From Deltaproteobacteria bacterium (lineage in GTDB: Bacteria; Desulfobacterota; Desulfuromonadia; Geobacterales; Geobacteraceae), in the NCBI GenBank assembly GCA_009668975.1, contig SBEG01000010.1, positions 1 through 64,000 on the forward strand: DNA of 64,000 bases, read 5' to 3'. Below the pieces are notes generated by a model. It made no database searches and was not told the origin of the DNA. It saw only the letters and a program-made list of their open reading frames with translations. The position numbers were made by a program, and so were the translations under genes. How positions within the stretch are numbered: position 1 is the stretch's first letter; each line of letters opens with the position of its first letter. Below are positions 58,601-64,000 of this stretch, in pieces.

Positions 58601-59157
58601 TCTGCCCGTCTCTGGTTAGTCCCGGCGCCCGGGCCGACTCTCCCAAGCTGGAGTGTCTGACGGAACAGCTGGCCGAACTTCGGGAGGAAGGGCACTCGGT
58701 GCTCGCCTTTTCCCAGTTCACCAGCTACCTGGACATCATCGAGGAGGGGTTGAAACGCCACAAACTCCCCTATCTGCGCCTTGACGGCTCAACGCCGGTT
58801 CCCCAACGGAAGGAACTGGTCACCCGCTTCCAGAAAAGCGACCAGCCCCTGGTATTTCTCATCAGCCTCAAGGCCGGTGGCAAGGGGCTCAACCTCACGC
58901 GCGCCACCTACGTCTACCATCTCGACCCCTGGTGGAACCCGGCGGTGGAGAACCAGGCCTCCGACCGGGCCCACCGCATCGGCCAGACCGCCAAGGTCAC
59001 CGTCACTCGGCTGCTCATGCGTCACACGGTGGAGGAGAAGATGATGGCGCTCAAAGAACGTAAACTGAAGCTCTACAAGGCGCTCCTGGAAGACGCAGCC
59101 GGTGCCGGCGGGGCGGCCCTCTCCAAGGAAGATTTCGATTTTCTGCTTGCGCCGTAA
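55648..59157 (+). CDS. SNF2-family helicase with large unassigned N-terminal region
   Basis: This 1169-residue protein has its SNF2 motor in the C-terminal 450 residues: Walker A ADDMGLGKTVQA near 735, motif II FDEAQQVKN near 831, motif III LTGTPMENHLGE, RPFILRRSK, and the HRIGQT motif VI near 1109. The first 700 residues have no zinc-binding SWIM motif and no domain I recognise. A Lys-rich linker KGKRKKKAE lies near 650. SNF2 proteins translocate on duplex DNA; bacterial ones appear in repair, transcription recycling (RapA) and anti-phage systems. Its pairing with a MoxR ATPase is unusual. The next gene starts 85 bp downstream. Confidence 0.9.
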   Translation: MSTAPPQSAELPLPLKLLRELPAGALYGLASKNNLLRGLEACRSASVTAAEWSSDRCVLTLTLRSGPRVTFAADGANLLTESSSCDQETGRHGVHVVTCWALLKKIVSPESMTAVRFDDRSLAALEILLGLKEPEGAAEGAELPGRNLLLERLERARALRKEELATKSIGQKTGKGRIRLVLEMRAGYLSGTIQAGDEQLHRYDWERLPVDLRQFMAKHYYFVPSRDYFKDFSGLPGGYPAVLRQNNGQELTLAFCNDGTLRAGVTFSLEGDSVRISKCRSDGSPLPAESFVAGECLFDLAEKSICPVSDLTPWQLWDSVCEGLELLYEFFDEQGYELDGATLTTSAQSFNFLAFRVSSDLVKKAGDRIRFISNGETADLSLRHDPSYLLEIDDDLDRETISLMPQGELSGIFFPLFPPLFQLFIPSFRESLPQPLRAKKRVSAMIETGFALLEAVNKTAHNRILRAGLAGPDFAKRSVKSEARRMVTEFVRRCEQETLLVFATAEGWNFGDEDRSAQVRLVSLLYRHYGINAFVDGEWPCTVELDRATFLPGLEELAAALGDEDFGLFLGRERLTPGLWDFTVTAAAEGIDWFELRPEIRCNGELLEVEEIHRLLKEGVLRQGNNCYLLGDEQRGILELLTGGGDGKGKRKKKAEIVRIPRLRILDWLELRSRGVTLRLPPEEEKLLAGLTRLEKIPECPLPERLNARLRPYQQEGFEWLAFLHQHRFGACLADDMGLGKTVQAITFLAGLAEGIIPSGEAALPHLIVVPPSLLFNWESEIERFYPAFRVVTYSGPRRSADFATADIVLTSYGILQRDAEIFAAIPFQVAVFDEAQQVKNINAATTGAARRISARFKLALTGTPMENHLGEYFSIMDLCVPGLLGSYEEFRRRIDIRGFGGIDTLVRRTRPFILRRSKQMIADELPPRVEADLYLEMNPKQRALYQRTVEEVKKAVNEAFLEKNPGQARMIALTAILRLRQICLCPSLVSPGARADSPKLECLTEQLAELREEGHSVLAFSQFTSYLDIIEEGLKRHKLPYLRLDGSTPVPQRKELVTRFQKSDQPLVFLISLKAGGKGLNLTRATYVYHLDPWWNPAVENQASDRAHRIGQTAKVTVTRLLMRHTVEEKMMALKERKLKLYKALLEDAAGAGGAALSKEDFDFLLAP

Positions 59158-59242
59158 GGGGGAATGATGCTGTTTGCCCGTAATCGAGGAAAACACCCTA
59201 TAAATATTGTGCACTACATCGTCTGAGGAATTTATCGACCCC

Positions 59243-61222
59243 ATGCCCCAGAAACCTTACCTGGAAAAATTCGGCCCGGTCCACGCACTTCCGGTTCTCC
59301 ATTACAAGATGGAGTTTGCGACCCTCGTGCGCCAGGCGGTGGAGCGGCTGCAGCCGGACTGTATCGCCATCGAACTCCCGCCGACTCTCCAGGCCCATTT
59401 TCTGCGGGGGGTGCGGCGGCTGCCGGAAATCTCGGTCCTCAGGTACGAACTTTTTCGCTCCGGCAAAAAGTCCGCTGCCGCGGGCGAAACGGTCTTCCTC
59501 TTCATCGAGCCGGCCGATCCGCTGGTGGAAGCGGCCCGTCTGGCCGGAGAACGGGAAATCCCGCTCCACTGTATCGATGTGGATGTGGAAGGCTATCCTT
59601 GCCACGAAGAGCCGTTTCCCGATTCCTATGCCGTCCGGCGCATCGGACTCGCTTCCTATTACGCTGAATACCGCAAGGTGTTCGGAAATTCCGCGCCGGG
59701 ACGTGAGGATCTGCTGCGCGAGAAAGGCATGGCCTTCCGTCTCCAGCAGTTGGCGCAGCGTTTCGAGCGGATTCTCCTGGTTTGCGGAATGGCCCACCTG
59801 GAGCGGCTGAAGGAAAATTTTGCCCTGCCCCAGGCGGCCCCCCTGGAAAGGGTGAAAAGATCGGGAATTTCCCTCTACAATCTGCATCCCGAGTCGTGCC
59901 GTGAGGTCCTGGCGGAATATGCCTTCCTCTCTGCTCTCTACGAAATGCGGCGCGGCCCGCTGCCGCCGGAACCGTCCGAGACGGGAGCGACCCTCCGGAA
60001 AAGCTGGAATGCTTTCGAATTGATTGCCGGTGGCAAGCAGGAGGTGCCGGAAGAAGAAATCCTCTTCCAGGCGCAGCTGCGCAGCGCTCACCATGTGGGT
60101 CGGGCCGGGGAAGGACTGGATCGGCAGCGGGCGGTTTTGCGTCTTTTCCGGGAGGCTTCCCGTCACTATCGACAGGAAACCGGCGAGCCGGTCCATCTCT
60201 GGCAAAAGCGGGCCTTTTTCCGCTTTACCCGCAATTATGCGCTGGTAACGGGCCGGCTGCTTCCCGATCTCTTCCAGATGCTGGCTGCGGCCCGCGGCTG
60301 CCTTGACGACAATTTTGCCTACGCCTTTTTCCGTCTGGCCACCTTCTATCCGTGGCAGAAGTCCGATGCGGATCTGCCTACCATCAGCCTGCGGCCGGAA
60401 GATCTCTCCGGGGGCAGCAGGCGGATCCGTTTTCGGCCCCGTTCCCGGCAGACGGGCAAGGGGCTCTCGCCGCTCCAGTTTCTGAAGAGGAAGCGGGAAA
60501 AACGGCCCGGAGAATGGCTGGAAGGATTCGACAATCCCTCCATCTGTTCGTATCCCCCGGAAGATCTGATCATTGAGGAGTATGGACGCTTTCTCAAGAA
60601 AAAGGGCGCGAAGCAGCTCTCCGAGGAGCAGCGCCGCGTCCAGCCATTTACTTCATCGCTGCTGGACGGCATCGACATGCGCGAGACCCTGCGCAACTAC
60701 CATGAGGGTAAGATCTATGTGCGGGAAAACCTCCGGGTCCAGGGCGGCGTGGGCAGCCTGGTCGTGATCTTTGACGAGGATCGTGGTGGCAAGAAATTCC
60801 CCTACCTGACCACCTGGCTCGGTGAGCACGATCAGGAGTCGGACATGGCCTTTTACGGCACCGAACCGGGCGACAACGTGGCGGGTCCGGGGATCTGCCG
60901 TTGCGAATACGGCGGTTTCCTGCTCTCCTACCCTCCCCGCCGCCTGTTCGATGTCTGGGAGGACAGCGACTATTCTTTTGCCCGGGGCAAAGCGGAGGTG
61001 TTGCTGCTGGCCGCCTTGGACTACTCACGGGAAAAACATGTTGTCTATGTGGCGGCCCGCCCGCCCCGGAGCAGCTTCCGGCAGCTTGCCGCCAGAATGG
61101 GGAAAAGGATCGTCTATCTGCCGCTCGGTTCCCTCTCCCCGCAGAAACTGAAGAAGCTGCGGGTGTTTCATGTCCTATTCGGAAATGACAAAAGGGAAAT
61201 CGCCAAGGATTACATATGGTGA
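59243..61222 (+). CDS. TraB/EreA-like domain protein of unknown function
   Basis: The N-terminal about 230 residues of this 659-residue protein resemble the TraB/EreA/ChaN superfamily: a G11-P-V-H14 motif, CIAIELPPTL, and the distal DLLREKGMAFRLQQLAQRFERILLVCGMAHLERL with its conserved R..M and H. These proteins are metal-dependent hydrolases or heme-binding proteins, depending on branch. The remaining about 430 residues are unfamiliar, with a C-terminal block FLLSYPPRRLFDVWEDSDYSFARGKAEVLLLAALDYSREKHVVYVAARPP. It follows the SNF2 gene by 85 bp. The start is uncertain: TTG 59207 or ATG 59243 (preferred), neither with an ideal ribosome site. Confidence 0.65.
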   Translation: MPQKPYLEKFGPVHALPVLHYKMEFATLVRQAVERLQPDCIAIELPPTLQAHFLRGVRRLPEISVLRYELFRSGKKSAAAGETVFLFIEPADPLVEAARLAGEREIPLHCIDVDVEGYPCHEEPFPDSYAVRRIGLASYYAEYRKVFGNSAPGREDLLREKGMAFRLQQLAQRFERILLVCGMAHLERLKENFALPQAAPLERVKRSGISLYNLHPESCREVLAEYAFLSALYEMRRGPLPPEPSETGATLRKSWNAFELIAGGKQEVPEEEILFQAQLRSAHHVGRAGEGLDRQRAVLRLFREASRHYRQETGEPVHLWQKRAFFRFTRNYALVTGRLLPDLFQMLAAARGCLDDNFAYAFFRLATFYPWQKSDADLPTISLRPEDLSGGSRRIRFRPRSRQTGKGLSPLQFLKRKREKRPGEWLEGFDNPSICSYPPEDLIIEEYGRFLKKKGAKQLSEEQRRVQPFTSSLLDGIDMRETLRNYHEGKIYVRENLRVQGGVGSLVVIFDEDRGGKKFPYLTTWLGEHDQESDMAFYGTEPGDNVAGPGICRCEYGGFLLSYPPRRLFDVWEDSDYSFARGKAEVLLLAALDYSREKHVVYVAARPPRSSFRQLAARMGKRIVYLPLGSLSPQKLKKLRVFHVLFGNDKREIAKDYIW

Positions 61223-61330
61223 GGCAGGAAAAAGTGTGGTATATGAATTTGAAGCTTCACGTATCATGTTCGTCGGTTATTCGGGATTTTTCTAGTACGA
61301 CTGGCATCGGCTGCAGGCCATGGGCATGTT

Positions 61331-61347
61331 AACCGAATACTTCGGTT
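61331..61347. promoter_or_regulatory. inverted repeat upstream of the PilZ gene
   Basis: Arms AACCGAA / TTCGGTT with a TAC spacer, 20 bp before the PilZ start. Candidate operator or leader hairpin. Confidence 0.35.
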
Positions 61348-61366
61348 TACCGTAGAGGGGGAAAGG

Positions 61367-61714
61367 ATGAGCAACAGCGAGCGACGCTATGTACGGATGG
61401 AGTCTCTGAACCTGCTCGATTATGTTCTCGTTGATGAAAAGGGAGAGATCGTGACCCGCGCCATGGGCAGGACTCTCAATATCAGCGAAAAAGGAATCCT
61501 GCTGGAAACCCATATAAAATTCGATCCGGGCCAGATCCTGCGGATCACCATCGGACTGGAGGAGGACCTGGTGGACTTCACAGGCTTGGTCAAGCATGCG
61601 GAGGCACGGGATGACAAGACCTTCAGCGCCGGAATCGAGTTTCTGGAATTCGATGGCGAGGGCAGCCGCGTGCTGCGCAATTATCTTGAGGCCTTCGAGA
61701 CATTCAAAAGCTAG
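61367..61714 (+). CDS. PilZ-domain protein
   Basis: This 115-residue single PilZ domain carries the cyclic-di-GMP-binding Arg block ERRYVR (RxxxR at 6-10) and NISEKG in the place of the DxSxxG motif, followed by the beta-barrel core and C-terminal helix. It probably binds c-di-GMP and modulates a partner by contact. GGGGGAAAGG precedes the ATG. No partner gene is adjacent except the TraB-like protein upstream. Confidence 0.85.
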   Translation: MSNSERRYVRMESLNLLDYVLVDEKGEIVTRAMGRTLNISEKGILLETHIKFDPGQILRITIGLEEDLVDFTGLVKHAEARDDKTFSAGIEFLEFDGEGSRVLRNYLEAFETFKS

Positions 61715-61775
61715 CAAACACTTCACGGCGTTATCGCTTCCGTGCCTTACGGGAGCGTGATGCTTGGACAACAGG

Positions 61776-61816
61776 AGAGCTTGTTTCCACTGCGCAGGTG
61801 TGGGAGAGCTCTTTTT
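61776..61816 (+). terminator. weak terminator candidate between PilZ and ABC genes
   Basis: AGAGCT at 61776-61781 pairs with AGAGCT at 61805-61810, with further partial pairing inside, followed by TTTTT at 61812-61816. It lies between two convergent genes. Confidence 0.35.
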
Positions 61817-61835
61817 GTATTTGCATGAGAATCCG

Positions 61836-63632
61836 TCAATCCTTGAACTGTAGTTGATAGAGCCGGTAGTAAAGCCCCTGACGCTCCATCAATTCCTCAT
61901 GACTCCCCTCTTCGGCCTTTTCCCCTTTATGGATCACTACGATCCGGTCAGCGTCCCGTACCGTGGAGAGCCGGTGGGCAACCACCAGCGAGGTTCGCCC
62001 GGTCAGCAACCCTTGCAGGCCTTCCTGGATCAACCGTTCGCTGGCGGTGTCGACGCTGGAGGTGGCTTCGTCGAGCACCAGGACCTCCGGATCGAAAGCC
62101 ACTGCCCGGGCAAATGAGATGAGCTGCCGTTCGCCCACCGAAAAATTCACCCCCCTCTCCCGGACCTCTTCCGCGAAACCATTCGGCAGGTGACTGATGA
62201 AACGATCCGCGCCGACCAGTGCCGCTGCCTCTTCCATCCGCTGTTGCGCTCCCTCGTCGCCGAGGGTGATATTGTGTTCCAGGGAACCGGAGAACAGGAA
62301 TGGTTCCTGAAGCACCACGCCGATCCTGCTCCGCAGTTCGGCAAGTGGAATCTGGTGGATTTCACGGCCGTTGATGAAGATGTTGCCTCGTTTCACCTCA
62401 TAGAATCTCGACAGGAGCCGGGTTACGGTGGTTTTGCCACCGCCCGTTTCTCCGACCAGGGCAATCTTTTCGCCGCGCCGGATGGTCAGGTTGAAACCCT
62501 TCAGCACGTACTCTTCATTTTGATAGGCGAACCAGACATCGCGGAATTCAATCGTTTCGATGGAAGAATCCAGACCTGCCAGGTTTTCAAAACCTGGCAG
62601 GTCTTCGTTTCGTTGAACAATCTCTTCCTTTTTCTCCATGTCCAGCAGCCCGAAGATCCGCTCCAGTGCCGCCATCGCCCCCTGCATGATGGAGTACTTG
62701 GCGGACAGATCGCGGATCGGCGCGAAAAACTTTTCCATGTACTGAATGAAGGCCACCAGGGCGCCGAAAGTCAGAGCGCCGCGGACGATCTCCCCGCCGC
62801 CGTACCAGATGATCAGGCCGACCGCAATCGACGACAGCGCCTCCACCCCGGCAAAAAGCGCCGCGTCCCAGGTGATGACCGGCAGATTGGCATCCCGGTA
62901 GGAGGCGTTGAGCCTGGTGAATTCCTGCTGCTCGGTCTTCTGGCGGTTGAAAAGCTGCACCACCGCCATGCCGCCGATGCTTTCGGCCAGGAACGAGTTG
63001 AGGTTGGAGAGGCGTGCCCGCACCTCGCGGAAGGATTTGCGCATCCTGAGGCGAAAGGTGAAGACGATATAGAGAAGCATCGGCAGTACGCTGAAGGTGA
63101 CCAGGGACAGCTTCAGGTTCATCCAGAGCATGATCCCGACGATGCCGATCAGGACCAGAATGTCGCCGATGATGGAGATGATGCCGGCGGTGAACATTTC
63201 TCCCAGGACCTCCACATCGCTCGTGACCCGCGTCACCAGGCTGCCGGTGGGGGTGTGGTCCATGAAAGAGGAGGACAGGCCCTGGATGTGTGAGAAAATG
63301 TCCATGCGAAGATCGAACATGATCTTCTGCCCCAGCAGTTGGAGGAGGTAGATTTCCAGATAGGTCAGGAGGCCGTCCACGATGATCAGGGAAAAATACC
63401 AGAACGACAGCAGCGGAAGCCCTTCCATCTTGCCGGCGGTGATATGGCTGTCGATGGCAATCTTGATCAGCCAGGGCTGAGCGAGTTTGGCCGCCGCGAT
63501 CAGGGGCAGGAGCAGCAGACTCCAGACCACCAGCATCCGATAGGGACGCAGATAGCGGATAAATCTGCCCAGAAGTTTCCGGTCATAGGCCTTGCCGACT
63601 ATTTCGTCTTCGTAGATACCGCCGAAATGCAT
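61836..63632 (-). CDS. ABC half-exporter with repeat A inside the reading frame
   Basis: This 598-residue fused ABC exporter (MsbA/MdlB-like) has six transmembrane helices in about 25-315, then an ATPase with Walker A GETGGGKTTV, Q-loop VLQEPFLFSG, a signature FSVGERQLISFARA and Walker B VLVLDEATSSVD. Between the membrane part and the ATPase, repeat A copy 3 is in frame and encodes EDLPGFENLAGLD. The upstream gene (63689-64000) is another half-exporter, so the two likely form a heterodimer. Substrate unknown. Confidence 0.92.
   Translation of the reverse strand: MHFGGIYEDEIVGKAYDRKLLGRFIRYLRPYRMLVVWSLLLLPLIAAAKLAQPWLIKIAIDSHITAGKMEGLPLLSFWYFSLIIVDGLLTYLEIYLLQLLGQKIMFDLRMDIFSHIQGLSSSFMDHTPTGSLVTRVTSDVEVLGEMFTAGIISIIGDILVLIGIVGIMLWMNLKLSLVTFSVLPMLLYIVFTFRLRMRKSFREVRARLSNLNSFLAESIGGMAVVQLFNRQKTEQQEFTRLNASYRDANLPVITWDAALFAGVEALSSIAVGLIIWYGGGEIVRGALTFGALVAFIQYMEKFFAPIRDLSAKYSIMQGAMAALERIFGLLDMEKKEEIVQRNEDLPGFENLAGLDSSIETIEFRDVWFAYQNEEYVLKGFNLTIRRGEKIALVGETGGGKTTVTRLLSRFYEVKRGNIFINGREIHQIPLAELRSRIGVVLQEPFLFSGSLEHNITLGDEGAQQRMEEAAALVGADRFISHLPNGFAEEVRERGVNFSVGERQLISFARAVAFDPEVLVLDEATSSVDTASERLIQEGLQGLLTGRTSLVVAHRLSTVRDADRIVVIHKGEKAEEGSHEELMERQGLYYRLYQLQFKD
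62572..62604. repeat. palindromic repeat A, copy 3 (inside a CDS)
   Basis: Arms AGACCTGCCAGGTTTT and complement, with central C, exactly as copy 2. Its 33 bases are a multiple of three and leave the ABC exporter frame open, adding 11 codons in the linker before the ATPase domain. Confidence 0.9.
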
Positions 63633-63653
63633 AAGAAAACCTTCTATCCGGAG

Positions 63654-63686
63654 AGACCTGCCAGGTTTTCAAAACCTGGCAGGTCT
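63654..63686. repeat. palindromic repeat A, copy 4
   Basis: The same 33 bp palindrome with central C, in the 56 bp gap between the two ABC half-exporter genes, ending two bases before the stop codon of the upstream one. Confidence 0.9.
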
Positions 63687-63688
63687 GG

Positions 63689-64000
63689 TTATAGTCTCTC
63701 TAGTTCTTCGCGCAGATTCTGTTCCCGGTGGATAGCCGCATAGCGGCCATCCAGGGCCAGCAGTTCGTCGTGGCTTCCCTGTTCGACAATGGTTCCCTCT
63801 TCCAGGACGATGATCCGGTCACAGTTCCGCAGCGCCGACAGGCGGTGCGAGACGATCAGGACGGTGCGTTTCCCGTAGTAGCGGGCCAGGCCGTTCAGGA
63901 TTTCTTCCTCGGTCCGGGCATCCACCGCCGAAAGGGGATCGTCGAGGATCAGGATGGAGGGGTTTTTCAGTAGAGCTCGGGCGATGGCGGTGCGCTGTTT
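63689..64000 (-). CDS. ABC half-exporter, C-terminal end (partial)
   Basis: This is the last 103 residues of an ABC ATPase that runs off the window edge. It opens with KQRTAIARALL, the end of the LSGGQ signature helix, then Walker B ILILDDPLSAVDA and the H-loop VLIVSHRLSAL, and ends with a coiled tail. Its transmembrane part and Walker A lie beyond position 64000. It precedes the 61836-63632 exporter in the same direction, as expected for heterodimeric exporters. Confidence 0.92.
   Translation of the reverse strand, partial: KQRTAIARALLKNPSILILDDPLSAVDARTEEEILNGLARYYGKRTVLIVSHRLSALRNCDRIIVLEEGTIVEQGSHDELLALDGRYAAIHREQNLREELERL

Overview
The window looks like the replication-origin region of a Geobacter-like bacterium (Desulfuromonadota). 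Three things point there: the order rpmH/dnaA/dnaN/recF/gyrB/gyrA with gpsA, tandem sensor kinases, hemE and hemH close by; a CxxCH cytochrome lipoprotein; and many short palindromic or MITE-like repeats between genes. The genus-level call is inference from gene order and protein style, not from a search. No tRNA, rRNA, CRISPR array or intact insertion sequence was recognised by eye.

Layout. 0.1-5 kb: a PP-loop sulfurtransferase-like protein, a PilB/GspE-like protein whose ATPase core has decayed, pilT, and a nitrilase-family hydrolase. 5-11.5 kb: ADP-ribosylglycohydrolase, DMT permease, PHP phosphoesterase, a hybrid histidine kinase with an HDOD partner, and a 35-residue rubredoxin-like protein. 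11.5-17.5 kb: the [NiFe]-hydrogenase maturation set hypA-B-F-C-D-E on the minus strand, with a 132 bp MITE-like element between hypB and hypF. 17.7-22.8 kb: Nudix hydrolase, diheme lipoprotein, a small unknown protein, YbgC thioesterase, a cytosine-deaminase-like enzyme, a tandem nitroreductase-fold protein and YbjQ. 23.3-29.8 kb (minus): rpmH-rnpA-yidD-yidC-mnmE-mnmG-rsmG, with a parS-like site between mnmE and mnmG. 30-39 kb (plus): dnaA-dnaN-recF-gyrB-gyrA, with DnaA-box-like sites on both sides of dnaA. 39-50 kb: a HEAT-like protein bracketed by inverted repeats, gpsA, three consecutive histidine kinases, an ABC-2 exporter and a small unknown. 50-53.4 kb: radical SAM/SPASM protein, hemE and hemH. 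53.5-54.5 kb (minus): a protoglobin domain fused to a PsiE-like membrane domain. 54.8-61.2 kb: a three-gene unit of MoxR-type AAA ATPase, SNF2-family helicase and TraB/EreA-like protein. 61.3-64 kb: a PilZ protein and a pair of ABC half-exporters, the second cut by the window edge.

Most genes left of about 30 kb lie on the minus strand and most to the right on the plus strand, as expected if bidirectional replication starts near dnaA. The least explained features are the MoxR-SNF2-TraB-like cassette, the decayed pilus ATPase upstream of pilT, the globin-PsiE fusion, and four or more families of short inverted-repeat elements, some of which supply stop codons or sit inside a reading frame.
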